16,674 nucleotides of DNA from JAURVT01 sp049059935 (GTDB lineage: Bacteria > Actinomycetota > Actinomycetes > Propionibacteriales > Nocardioidaceae): NCBI RefSeq assembly GCF_049059935.1, contig NZ_JBMGQR010000085.1, forward strand, positions 1-16,674. The letters run 5' to 3'. Within the stretch, counting starts at the first letter, position 1. Every line of letters starts with the position of its first letter. The notes under the pieces were generated by a model. The model was not told where the DNA came from. It worked only from the letters and a program-made list of their open reading frames with translations, and did no database searches. Both the position numbers and the translations under genes were made by a program. Below are positions 1-7,338 of the stretch, one piece after another.

Positions 1-1474
1 GGCCGACGTACTTGGTCTCCAGGTACTCCTCGATGCCCTCGGCGCCGCCCTCGCGGCCGAAGCCGGACTGCTTCACACCACCGAACGGGGCCGCCGGGTT
101 CGACACGACGCCCTGGTTGATGCCGACCATGCCGGTCTGCAGACCCTCGGCGACCCGGAAGGTGCGCGACACGTCGCGGGTGAACGCATAAGCGACCAGG
201 CCGTACTCGGTGTCGTTCGCCATCGCCAGACCCTCCTCCTCGGTGGAGAACGTGAAGATCGGCGCGACCGGTCCGAAGATCTCCTCGGACCACATCCGCG
301 CCTGCTTGGGCACACCGGTGAGCACCGTCGGCGGGTAGAAGTAGCCCGGCCCGTCGGACTGCTTGCCGCCGGTCAACGCGGTCGCCCCGGCGCCGATGGC
401 GTCGTCGACGAGCTCGGCGACCTTGTCACGCTGCTTGGCCTCCACCAACGGGCCGACCTCGACGTCCTCGGTCACACCACGCCCGGACTTCATGGCACCC
501 ATCCGCTGCGCCAGCCTGGCCCCGAACTCCTCGGCGACCGACTCGTGGACGATGAACCGGTTCGCCGCCGTGCACGCCTCACCGACGTTGCGCATCTTGG
601 CCAACATCGCACCATCGACCGCGGCATCGAGGTCCGCGTCGTCGAACACCAGGAACGGGGCGTTCCCGCCCAGCTCCATCGACACCTTCAACAGGCCCTG
701 CGCGGACTGCTCCACCAGCTTCTTGCCCACCGGCGTCGACCCGGTGAACGTCAGCTTCCGCAACCTCGGATCGGCGACGATCGGCTCCATCACCGGACCC
801 GTGTCAGTCGTCGTCACCACGTTCAACACCCCGTCGGGCAGACCCGCCTCGGCGAGGATGTCGGCCAACGCCAGCATCGTCAGCGGCGTCAGCGCCGCCG
901 GCTTGACGACCATCGTGCAGCCGGCCGCAACAGCCGGCCCGATCTTGCGGGTGCCCATCGCGAGCGGGAAGTTCCAGGGCGTGATCATCAGGCACGGGCC
1001 GACGGGCTGCTTCATCGTCAACAACCGGGTCGCGCCGTTCGGGGCGACCGACCACCGGCCCGAGATGCGCACCGCCTCCTCGGAGAACCACCGGAAGAAC
1101 TCCGACCCATAGGCCAGCTCGGCCTTGGACTCCTTCAGCGGCTTGCCCATCTCCAACGTCATCAACAACGCCAGGTCCTCGGTGCGCTCCTTGATCAGCT
1201 CGAACGCCTTGCGCAGGATCTCGCCGCGGTCACGCGGGGCCGACGCAGCCCACTCGCCCTGCGCGGCGACAGCGGCGTCGATCGCGGCCTTCCCGTCAGC
1301 CACCGACGCATCAGCGACCCGCGCGATCTCCTCACCCGTCGACGGGTCCTCCACACCGAACGTCCTGCCACCCTCGGCATCACGCCAGGACCCGCCGATG
1401 AACAGCCCGGTGCTGACCCCAGCGACGACCTCGGCCTCGTGACCCTGCAACGACGACGGTCCCCCGGCGCTCAT
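1..1474 (-). CDS. NAD(P)-dependent aldehyde dehydrogenase, succinate-semialdehyde dehydrogenase (GabD) type; 3' end cut by window edge
   Basis: Oxidises an aldehyde to a carboxylate with NAD(P)+. The translation of this strand gives about 491 residues before the left edge and ends in ETKYVG, which resembles the extreme C-terminus of GabD proteins, so only a few residues are probably missing. Visible family features are PWNFP with Asn168, the general-base Glu267 in MELGGNAP, and the nucleophile Cys301 in GEACTAANR; these spacings are nearly those of classical aldehyde dehydrogenases. The ATG at 1474 overlaps the stop of the upstream E2 gene as ATGA, so translational coupling is likely. The cofactor-binding and catalytic cores look intact. 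Codon use differs from the neighbours: at least 13 leucines are TTG and many codons end in T (GCT, GAT, CGT, GGT). Succinate semialdehyde is only the family's typical substrate; here the enzyme could oxidise another short aldehyde released by the pathway, for example acetaldehyde. Confidence 0.93.
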   Translation of the reverse strand, partial: MSAGGPSSLQGHEAEVVAGVSTGLFIGGSWRDAEGGRTFGVEDPSTGEEIARVADASVADGKAAIDAAVAAQGEWAASAPRDRGEILRKAFELIKERTEDLALLMTLEMGKPLKESKAELAYGSEFFRWFSEEAVRISGRWSVAPNGATRLLTMKQPVGPCLMITPWNFPLAMGTRKIGPAVAAGCTMVVKPAALTPLTMLALADILAEAGLPDGVLNVVTTTDTGPVMEPIVADPRLRKLTFTGSTPVGKKLVEQSAQGLLKVSMELGGNAPFLVFDDADLDAAVDGAMLAKMRNVGEACTAANRFIVHESVAEEFGARLAQRMGAMKSGRGVTEDVEVGPLVEAKQRDKVAELVDDAIGAGATALTGGKQSDGPGYFYPPTVLTGVPKQARMWSEEIFGPVAPIFTFSTEEEGLAMANDTEYGLVAYAFTRDVSRTFRVAEGLQTGMVGINQGVVSNPAAPFGGVKQSGFGREGGAEGIEEYLETKYVG

Positions 1475-2844
1475 GCGAGCAGCCTCATCGGCTGCTCCAG
1501 CAGCTCGACGAGCGCGCCGAGCCAGGTGGCGGCGAGCGCCCCGTCGACCGCGCGGTGGTCCACCGAGAGCGACAGGTTCACGACGGTCGCGACGGCCGGG
1601 GCGCCGTCGTCGACCACCGGCTGCGGACGGGCGGCGCCCACCGCCAGGATCATCGAGTGCGGCGGGTTGATGATCGCGTCGAACTCCTCGACGCCGTACA
1701 TCCCGAGGTTGGAGATCGCCATCGACCCGCCCTCGAGCTGGCTCTGGCGCAGCGTGCCCTCGTTCGCACCCTCGACGAGACGCTTGACCTCGGTGGCGAT
1801 GCCGCTCACCGACCGGCCCTCGACACCGGTGAGCACCGGGGTCATCAGCCCACGTGACGACGCGACGGCGACCGCCACGTCGGCGGTGGCGAAGCGGTGC
1901 AGCGCGTCGTCGGTCCAGACGACGTTGGCGTCGGGCACCTGGCGCAGCGCGAGCCCCGCGGCCCGGATCAGCAGGTCGTTGACCGACACCCGGGTCGGGG
2001 CGACCTCGTTCACCTGGGCGCGCAGCGCGAGCAGGTCGTCCAGGCGGGCCGAGCGGCGGAGGTAGAAGTGCGGGACGGTCTGCTTGGACTCGGTGAGGCG
2101 ACGTGCCACGGCCTTGCGCAGACGGGTGTGCGGCACCACCTCGACGCCCTCGGGCACGTCGGCCTGCGGGGCGGGGACGTCCTCGGACGCCGGGGCCGGG
2201 ACCGCGGCGGCCGGGCTCGGAGCCTCCTGCTCGGCGGGGCGCGACCGGTGGGCCGCGATCGCCTGCTCGACGTCGCGCCGGACCATCCGCCCGTGCGGGC
2301 CGGTGCCGTCGATCCCGTCGACGGTCAGGCCGGCCTGCTTGAGCATGCGGCGCGCGATCGGGCTGACGAACACGCGGCCGTTCCTGCCGGCGACGGACTC
2401 CTCGGACGCCGTCACGGGCTCCGCCGCGACGTCCGGGGTGGTGGCCTCCGCGGGGGCCGGCGACTCGGCCTCGGCCCCGGTCTCGACGACGCCGGGCGCC
2501 TCGTGGTCGGGGTCGGGCGCCTCGCGACGCTCCGGCGCGTCCGACGTCTCGGTCGGACCCACCCCGAGGTCGCGCAGCAGCGCGTCCAGGTCGGCGTCGC
2601 GCTCGGACGCGTCGCCCACCAGGGCCATCGGCGCCCCGACCTCGACGCTCGACCCGCCCGCGACCATCACCCGGAGCAGGACGGCCGCCTGCTCTGCCTC
2701 GACCTCGACCAGCGCCTTGTCGGTCTCGATCATCACCACCGGGTCGCCGACCTCGAAGGCCGATCCCTCGGCCACCAGCCACTCCGACAGCACCGCCTCG
2801 GTGGCCCCTGCGGCCACCTCGGGCACGCGCAGCACGTTCGCCAT
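1471..2844 (-). CDS. 2-oxoacid dehydrogenase complex E2 component (dihydrolipoamide acyltransferase)
   Basis: A 457-residue E2 acyltransferase that accepts an acyl group from E1 on a swinging lipoyl arm and passes it to CoA in the cytoplasm. Domains in order are one lipoyl domain (about residues 3-77, lipoylated Lys43 in ETDKALVEVE), an Ala/Pro/Glu-rich linker, a peripheral-subunit-binding domain (about 155-195, VSPIARRMLKQAG and GPHGRMVRRDV), a second flexible linker, and the CAT domain with the active-site motif DHRAVDG (His430, Asp434). The ATG at 2844 is preceded by GGGACGGAGAC, a plausible ribosome-binding site. Only 25 bases separate it from the E1 stop, and it overlaps the aldehyde dehydrogenase start, so E1-E2-ALDH form one operon. 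Acyl specificity (acetyl, branched-chain or an acetoin-type reaction) cannot be decided by eye. Confidence 0.94.
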   Translation of the reverse strand: MANVLRVPEVAAGATEAVLSEWLVAEGSAFEVGDPVVMIETDKALVEVEAEQAAVLLRVMVAGGSSVEVGAPMALVGDASERDADLDALLRDLGVGPTETSDAPERREAPDPDHEAPGVVETGAEAESPAPAEATTPDVAAEPVTASEESVAGRNGRVFVSPIARRMLKQAGLTVDGIDGTGPHGRMVRRDVEQAIAAHRSRPAEQEAPSPAAAVPAPASEDVPAPQADVPEGVEVVPHTRLRKAVARRLTESKQTVPHFYLRRSARLDDLLALRAQVNEVAPTRVSVNDLLIRAAGLALRQVPDANVVWTDDALHRFATADVAVAVASSRGLMTPVLTGVEGRSVSGIATEVKRLVEGANEGTLRQSQLEGGSMAISNLGMYGVEEFDAIINPPHSMILAVGAARPQPVVDDGAPAVATVVNLSLSVDHRAVDGALAATWLGALVELLEQPMRLLA

Positions 2845-2869
2845 CTGGTTGTCTCCGTCCCTCGTCGTC

Positions 2870-5053
2870 TCAGTACCGGTCGAGGTCGCGCAGCGCCGCG
2901 ACGACCTCGTCGGTGCGCGCGATCGCGGCTCGCTCGAGCACCTTGCTGATCGACGGCGACGCCGTCGCCCCGTGGACGCGCAGCACCGGCGCGTCCAGGT
3001 GGTCGAACAGGCGCCTTTGGATCTCGTCGGCGAGCCAGCCGCCGTACGAAGTGCCGACGGCGCCCTGCTCCACGATGAGCACGCGGTTGGTCTTCTCGAC
3101 GCTCCGCGTGATCGTGTCCCAGTCGAGCGACGCGCGGTCGAGCCAGCGCAGGTCGATCAGGTCGGCCTCGACGTCGCCGACGATGCCCAGCGCCTCGGCG
3201 CAGTGGTTCACCATCGACAGGTACGAGATCACCGTGAGGTCGTCACCCTCGCTGCGCAGCGCCGCCCTGCCGACCGGCAGGCAGTAGTCGAGGTCGTCGG
3301 TCGGGGCCCGGCCCGTGCTCGTGTAGAGGTCGACGTGCTCGAGCATCACGACCGGGTCGTCGCAGCGCAGCGCCGTGTTCATCAGGCCCACGTAGTCGTA
3401 GGGGCACGACGGTGCCACCACGCGCAGCCCGGGCGCGGTGGTCAGGACGCCGGCGGGGTCCATCGAGTGCTGCGAGCCGTAGCCGGTGCCGGCGGCGAGC
3501 TTGGAGCGCAGCACGAGGGGGACGGCGCTCTCGCCGCCGAACATGTGCCGCGCCTTGGCCACCTGGTTGAACAGCTGGTCGGCCGCCACCCACATGAAGT
3601 CGGCGTACATGAACTCCACGACCGGCCGCAGGCGACCGTCGAGCGCCATCCCGCCGGCGGCGCCGAGGAAGGCGTTCTCGCTGATGGGCGTGCCGAGCAC
3701 GCGCTCGGGGAACTTCTCGAGCGGACGACGGGTGGCGCCGTTGGTGCCGCCCTTGAGCCCGTCGACGTCCTCGCCGAGCACGACGATCCGGTCGTCCTCG
3801 GCCATCCGCGCGGCGGCCACCTCGCTGACGACGTCGATGAACCGGCGCTCGTCCAGCTCGCCGTCGAAGTCCTCGATCTCCACGTAGCGGGCGCCCTCGA
3901 GCTCGGACAGGTCACCCAGGACGCCGACGTCGACGAACCCCGGGTCGGGCCACTGGTCGGCGCGCACGCGACGCTGGCCGGGCTTGCCGTCCGGCTCGGG
4001 CTCGAAGATGGTCTCGCCCAGCGAGCGCAGGTAGGTCAGCACGGCGTCCCCGCCGGCGGCGACCTGCTCCTCGGTGACGAGACCGCGGCGCAGGCACTGG
4101 TCGACGAGCATGGCGAGCGGGTCGCGCTTGCGCCACGCCTGCTCCTCGTCCTTGCTCCGGTAGCCGAAGGCGCTGCCCGGGTACGGGCCGTTCTGGTGGA
4201 AGAACCGGTAGACCTGTGCCTCGATGACCGTCGGGCCTCCGCCGGAGCGCATGTGCTCCAGGGCCTCCTGCATGACCAGGTGGACCGCGAGGGGGTCCAT
4301 GCCGTCGACGCGCCAGCTGCGGATGCCGAACGCCTGGCCGCGGGCGGACAGCCTGGGCTCGGCGGTGACCTTCTCGACCGGCGTCGAGACGGCGTAGCCG
4401 TTGTTCTCGACGAAGAAGCAGACCGGCGCCTTCCACGCCGAGGCGAGGTTCATGGACTCCAGGACCGAGCCGATGTTGATCGCGCCGTCACCGAAGTAGG
4501 TGACGGTGACGGCGTCGTCCTGGGCCGCCCGGTCCTGGGTGTAGGCGAACCCGACGGCCTGCGGCACGCCGCCGCCGACGATCGCGTTGGTCCCCATCGC
4601 GCCTGCCTCGCGCCACTGCAGGTGCATGGACCCGCCACGGCCGCGGCAGTAGCCGTCGGCCAGGCCGCAGATCTCGGCGAGCGTCCGGCGCAGCACGAGC
4701 CGGACCTCGTCGGTGAGCTCGGGCATCCCGCCCTCGGCGGAGACGCCGACGTGGGCGAAGGCCTTGGCCAGGAACTGGTGGTGGCCGCGGTGGGACCCGT
4801 TGACCATGTCGGTGGAGTGCAGGCCGAAGATCGAGCCGACCGCGCCGCCCTCCTGGCCGATGCTCGAGTGGGCCGGACCGTGCACCAGCCCGTCCGCGGC
4901 GAGCTCGAGCACGTACTCCTCGAAGACCCGGATCCACTGCGTCTGCGCCAGCATCCCGACCAGCAGGTCGGGATCGGCGGCGTCCCAGTCCGACTCGGTC
5001 GCGTGGACGTGCGTCCAGTCCGCCGCGGGCTCCAGCTTCTGCCGTTCCACCAT
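2870..5053 (-). CDS. 2-oxoacid/acetoin-type dehydrogenase E1, alpha and beta subunits fused in one chain
   Basis: A 727-residue thiamine-diphosphate enzyme that would decarboxylate or cleave a 2-oxoacid or acetoin-like substrate and acylate the E2 lipoyl arm. The N-terminal half is E1-alpha: HSSIGQEGGAVG, SHRGHHQFLAKAF, GRGGSMHL, and the ThDP motif starting G188-D189-G190 and closing at N217-N218-G (ENNGYAVSTP). The C-terminal half, from about residue 395, is E1-beta: GEDVDGLKGGTNG, GTPISENAFLGAAGGMAL, FMYADFMWVAADQLFNQ and the GSQHS loop carrying the expected histidine. Branched-chain, pyruvate and acetoin E1s usually have separate alpha and beta genes, so the fusion is notable. The ATG at 5053 follows a purine-rich GGAGTGGTGAGCGGAC leader. 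It is first in the E1-E2-ALDH operon and faces a divergent VOC gene. No E3 gene is seen, so a housekeeping lipoamide dehydrogenase or one outside the window must serve. Confidence 0.94.
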   Translation of the reverse strand: MVERQKLEPAADWTHVHATESDWDAADPDLLVGMLAQTQWIRVFEEYVLELAADGLVHGPAHSSIGQEGGAVGSIFGLHSTDMVNGSHRGHHQFLAKAFAHVGVSAEGGMPELTDEVRLVLRRTLAEICGLADGYCRGRGGSMHLQWREAGAMGTNAIVGGGVPQAVGFAYTQDRAAQDDAVTVTYFGDGAINIGSVLESMNLASAWKAPVCFFVENNGYAVSTPVEKVTAEPRLSARGQAFGIRSWRVDGMDPLAVHLVMQEALEHMRSGGGPTVIEAQVYRFFHQNGPYPGSAFGYRSKDEEQAWRKRDPLAMLVDQCLRRGLVTEEQVAAGGDAVLTYLRSLGETIFEPEPDGKPGQRRVRADQWPDPGFVDVGVLGDLSELEGARYVEIEDFDGELDERRFIDVVSEVAAARMAEDDRIVVLGEDVDGLKGGTNGATRRPLEKFPERVLGTPISENAFLGAAGGMALDGRLRPVVEFMYADFMWVAADQLFNQVAKARHMFGGESAVPLVLRSKLAAGTGYGSQHSMDPAGVLTTAPGLRVVAPSCPYDYVGLMNTALRCDDPVVMLEHVDLYTSTGRAPTDDLDYCLPVGRAALRSEGDDLTVISYLSMVNHCAEALGIVGDVEADLIDLRWLDRASLDWDTITRSVEKTNRVLIVEQGAVGTSYGGWLADEIQRRLFDHLDAPVLRVHGATASPSISKVLERAAIARTDEVVAALRDLDRY

Positions 5054-5119
5054 GTCCGCTCACCACTCCGTTGCATCCAATGACGAGGGAGACAGGCCGT
5101 TTCGGCCCTTCATCCCGGG

Positions 5120-5138
5120 TGTTCAGTGTGACTGTACG
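5120..5138. promoter_or_regulatory. Candidate operator, site A (19-bp hyphenated palindrome)
   Basis: TGTTCAGTGTGACTGTACG lies in the 143-bp divergent intergenic region between E1 (minus) and the VOC gene (plus). Read on the minus strand it matches site B at 6493-6511 in 14 of 19 positions, including the whole TGAACA half-site. It overlaps the possible minus-strand -10 hexamer TACAGT (complement of 5131-5136) and the plus-strand -35 region. It could therefore control both directions. The regulator is inferred, most likely the XRE-cupin protein and alternatively the GntR protein. Confidence 0.5.
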
Positions 5139-5155
5139 CACGGATCGGATACATT
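5128..5155 (+). promoter_or_regulatory. Possible sigma70-like promoter for the VOC-GntR genes
   Basis: GTGACT (5128-5133) and TACATT (5150-5155) are separated by 16 bases and lie about 40 bases upstream of the start at 5197. TGTA (5133-5136) and TACA (5150-5153) also form a short inverted pair across the spacer, which could be a second regulator contact. This is a visual match only; actinobacterial promoters are loosely conserved. Confidence 0.3.
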
Positions 5156-5196
5156 GCTAGCCCTGCGCGTGATCCGGCTCACCCAAGGAGCGTCCG

Positions 5197-5715
5197 ATGC
5201 CCGTCCCCCTCTCCACCGCCCGCGGCGTGGACCACGTCGGCGTCACCGTGCCCGACCTGGACCAGGCGCGGCGGTTCTTCGTCGACGTGCTGGGCTGCAC
5301 GCCGCTGTACGTCCTCGGCCCGTTCGCCGACGCCGACGGCACCTGGATGCGCGACCACCTCGGCGTGGCGCCCGACACCGTCATGCGCCGGCTCCAGTTC
5401 TTCGAGCTCGGCGGCCAGGCGGTGTTCGAGGTCTTCGAGTACCAGGCCCGGGACGCCGCCACGACGCCACCGCTCAACAGCGACGTCGGCGGGCACCACG
5501 TGGCGATCTACGTCGACGACCTCGACCTCGCGGTCACCGAGCTGCGCGCCCACGGGATCCGGGTCCTCGGCGAGCCGACGGCCAGCCGGGGCCCGAGCGC
5601 GGGCCAGCGCTGGGTCTACTTCCTCACGCCGTGGGGCCTGCAGATGGAGCTGGTGTCCTACCCCGACGGCAAGGCCTTCCACCGCGACCCCGGCGGCTTC
5701 GACTGCCCGGGATGA
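5197..5715 (+). CDS. VOC-superfamily (glyoxalase/methylmalonyl-CoA epimerase-like) protein
   Basis: A 172-residue protein with the two beta-alpha-beta-beta-beta modules of the vicinal-oxygen-chelate fold. The first module begins GVDHVGVTVPDLDQARRFF (His13 is a likely metal ligand). The second begins GGHHVAIYVDDLDLAVTEL (His101) and ends PWGLQMELVSYP (Glu151, the usual last ligand). Members act as lyases, epimerases, dioxygenases or binding proteins on small hydroxy- or keto-compounds, so the exact reaction is unknown. The ATG at 5197 follows a good AAGGAG site (5185-5190). Only 44 bases separate its stop from the GntR gene, so the two are probably cotranscribed. Its divergence from the E1 operon suggests it handles an intermediate of the same pathway, such as an epimerisable 2-hydroxy-ketone or acyl-CoA. 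That role is inference. Confidence 0.85.
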   Translation: MPVPLSTARGVDHVGVTVPDLDQARRFFVDVLGCTPLYVLGPFADADGTWMRDHLGVAPDTVMRRLQFFELGGQAVFEVFEYQARDAATTPPLNSDVGGHHVAIYVDDLDLAVTELRAHGIRVLGEPTASRGPSAGQRWVYFLTPWGLQMELVSYPDGKAFHRDPGGFDCPG

Positions 5716-5759
5716 GCCCCGGCGGTAGCCTGCTCACCCACCAGGAGCGAGGGACTGCC

Positions 5760-6434
5760 ATGGACCGGGTCGACGACGACGGGGGCGCCAAGCCGTCCGG
5801 TGTCGCGAGCCACCGCATCGCCGAGCACCTGCGCGAGCTGATCCTCAGCGGGCAGATGGCACCGGGGCAGCGGGTGCGGCAGGAGGAGCTCGCCGCGCAG
5901 TTCGCGACGAGCCGGATCCCCGTCCGCGAGGCCCTGCGCATCCTCGAGGCGGCCGGGCTGGTGAGGCTGCGCACCAGCAGCGGCGCCTGGGTGAGCGAGA
6001 TGGACGAGCGCGAGTGCCAGCTCGCCTACGAGATGCGCGAGCGCCTCGAGCCGTTGCTGCTCGCGCAGGGGTTCGCACGACTCACCTCCCACGACGTCGA
6101 CGAGCTGGAGGCGGTCCAGGAGCAGATCGAGCGGCACCGCGACGTCGAGCAGTTCCTGGTGCTCGACCGGCGGCTGCACTGGATCACCTACCGGCACCAC
6201 GACGCCGACGACCTCGCCGCGGTCGTGTCGCGCCTGTGGGACACCACCCAGCACTACCGGCGGGCCTTCACGCAGCTGGCCGGCGACCAACGGCGGTGGA
6301 TCATCTCGGCCGAGCACCAGCTGCTCATCCAGGCCGTGCGCGACCGCGACCTCGCCGCGGCCCAGGACGTCCTTCGCCTGCACATCCGGCGCACGCGGAT
6401 CGAGCTGGCGGCGCACCCCGAGGTGTTCGCCTGA
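5760..6434 (+). CDS. GntR-family transcriptional regulator, FCD (FadR-type) subfamily
   Basis: A 224-residue DNA-binding regulator. Residues about 18-80 form the winged helix-turn-helix (RIAEHLRELILSGQMAPGQ, EELAAQFATSRIPVREALR, LEAAGLVRLR). The rest is an all-helical FCD ligand domain whose expected metal/ligand residues are present: Asp136 and His140 (VLDRRLHW), His186 (AEHQLL) and His208 (LRLHIRR). Such regulators usually bind a carboxylate or related metabolite through a bound metal and release DNA. The ATG at 5760 is preceded by AGGAGCGAGGGA; the reading frame is open further upstream, but no upstream start fits because the VOC gene occupies that DNA. It probably controls the divergent catabolic operon or the local dehydrogenase operon. 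Its effector is unknown. Confidence 0.92.
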   Translation: MDRVDDDGGAKPSGVASHRIAEHLRELILSGQMAPGQRVRQEELAAQFATSRIPVREALRILEAAGLVRLRTSSGAWVSEMDERECQLAYEMRERLEPLLLAQGFARLTSHDVDELEAVQEQIERHRDVEQFLVLDRRLHWITYRHHDADDLAAVVSRLWDTTQHYRRAFTQLAGDQRRWIISAEHQLLIQAVRDRDLAAAQDVLRLHIRRTRIELAAHPEVFA

Positions 6435-6439
6435 CGCGT

Positions 6440-6492
6440 GCCGGACGCCTCCGGCGGGACGACACGGGGCGGCTGTCTTCCGCGGGCCGCCC
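6440..6492 (+). terminator. Two adjacent GC hairpins after the GntR gene
   Basis: The first, 6440-6455, pairs GCCGGA with TCCGGC around a 4-base loop and starts six bases after the stop codon. The second pairs GGGCGGC (6467-6473) with GCCGCCC (6486-6492). Neither has a T-tract, which is common for actinobacterial terminators. The second ends exactly where operator site B begins. Confidence 0.35.
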
Positions 6493-6511
6493 TGTACAGC
6501 AATAATGAACA
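6493..6511. promoter_or_regulatory. Candidate operator, site B, upstream of the XRE-cupin gene
   Basis: TGTACAGCAATAATGAACA is an inverted repeat (TGTACA / TGAACA, 7-base spacer) in the 172-bp gap before the XRE-cupin gene. It has one arm mismatch from a perfect palindrome and shares 14 of 19 positions with site C. It is AT-rich relative to its surroundings. Its place in front of a regulator gene suggests autoregulation. Confidence 0.55.
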
Positions 6512-6560
6512 CGTGGACACGTCTCCAGCTGCACAGCGCCGGGATCGACGCGGTGCGTCC

Positions 6561-6588
6561 GTGACGTGCGCGTCGTCGGTCCTAGACT
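6561..6588 (+). promoter_or_regulatory. Possible promoter of the XRE-cupin gene
   Basis: GTGACG (6561-6566) and TAGACT (6583-6588) are spaced by 16 bases, the same spacing and -35 style as the candidate VOC promoter. Initiation a few bases downstream would give a leader of only about 12 bases to the ATG at 6607, or about 40 bases to the alternative GTG at 6637. Visual match only. Confidence 0.3.
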
Positions 6589-6606
6589 CCGGGTGCCAGG
6601 CCCGTC

Positions 6607-7329
6607 ATGACTGAACGAGCGCCCGCGGAGGGTGAAGTGATCGCAGAGATCGGGGAGCGTCTGCGCGACGCACGTCGCGAGCGCGGGATCACCCTGCGGT
6701 CGCTCGCGCAGGACCTCAAGGTGTCGGCCAGCCTGATCTCCCAGGTCGAGAACGGCAAGACGCAGCCCTCGGTGTCCACCCTGTACGCGATGGTGTCCTA
6801 CCTCGGCGTCTCGCTGGACGAGCTGCTCGGGGTGGGCGAGGCGACGACCTCCCCGCAGCAGGCCCCGGTGGTGGCCGAGCCCGACGCCTCCGGCGTCGTG
6901 CAGCGGGCGGGCACCGGCCCCGTGCTCGAGATGGAGAACGGCGTGCACTGGGAGCGGCTCGCCGCGCACCCGGGCGGCGCGGTCGACCCGCTGCTCGTCA
7001 CGTACGACCCCGGCGCGTGCAGCTCGGTCGAGGGCAAGATGATGCGGCACTCCGGCGTCGAGCACGCCTACCTGCTGGAGGGCGAGCTGACGGTGCAGGT
7101 GGACTTCGACACCGTCGTGCTGCGCGCCGGCGACTCGCTGCAGTTCGACTCGGTCCGGCCGCACATGTACACCAACCACGGCACCGCCAAGGCGCGCGGC
7201 ATCTGGTTCGTCGTCGGACGCCGCGAGCAGGCCGCGGGTCCGCCGGCCGCCGAGCCGGCCGCGCCGTCACGCATCACCTCGGCCGTCGACGTGCTCACCA
7301 CGATGGACCGGCTCCGGCCCACCGAGTAG
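6607..7329 (+). CDS. XRE-family transcriptional regulator with C-terminal cupin sensor domain
   Basis: A 240-residue regulator. The N-terminal HTH_3 domain (about 16-72) reads IGERLRDARRERGITLRSLA then SASLISQVENGKTQPSVSTL. A linker (about 78-105) leads to a cupin_2 barrel (about 125-205) with HAYLLEGELTVQV, AGDSLQFDSVRPHMYTNHG. The first cupin motif has His-Ala-Tyr where metal cupins usually have His-X-His, so metal binding may be altered. The family senses a small ligand through the cupin and controls adjacent catabolic genes (PuuR-like logic). The start is uncertain: ATG 6607 lacks a clear ribosome-binding site, while in-frame GTG 6637 has GGAGGG at 6627-6632, although with only 4 bases of spacing, and would give 230 residues. 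Site B lies upstream and site C lies just after the stop, in front of the reductase gene. Confidence 0.92.
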   Translation: MTERAPAEGEVIAEIGERLRDARRERGITLRSLAQDLKVSASLISQVENGKTQPSVSTLYAMVSYLGVSLDELLGVGEATTSPQQAPVVAEPDASGVVQRAGTGPVLEMENGVHWERLAAHPGGAVDPLLVTYDPGACSSVEGKMMRHSGVEHAYLLEGELTVQVDFDTVVLRAGDSLQFDSVRPHMYTNHGTAKARGIWFVVGRREQAAGPPAAEPAAPSRITSAVDVLTTMDRLRPTE

Positions 7330-7338
7330 TGCCACTGG

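Noticed and set aside
545..5083. Very long plus-strand open frames opposite E1, E2 and ALDH (506 and 999 residues)
   Set aside because: They are antisense shadows of high-GC genes: low-complexity Arg/Ala/Gly/His-rich translations with no domain motifs, while the minus strand carries clear enzyme families.
4713..5759. Plus-strand open frame leading into the GntR gene (573 residues in total)
   Set aside because: The upstream part overlaps E1 and the VOC gene in another frame and shows no conserved sequence; the GntR family begins near residue 15 of the ATG-5760 product.
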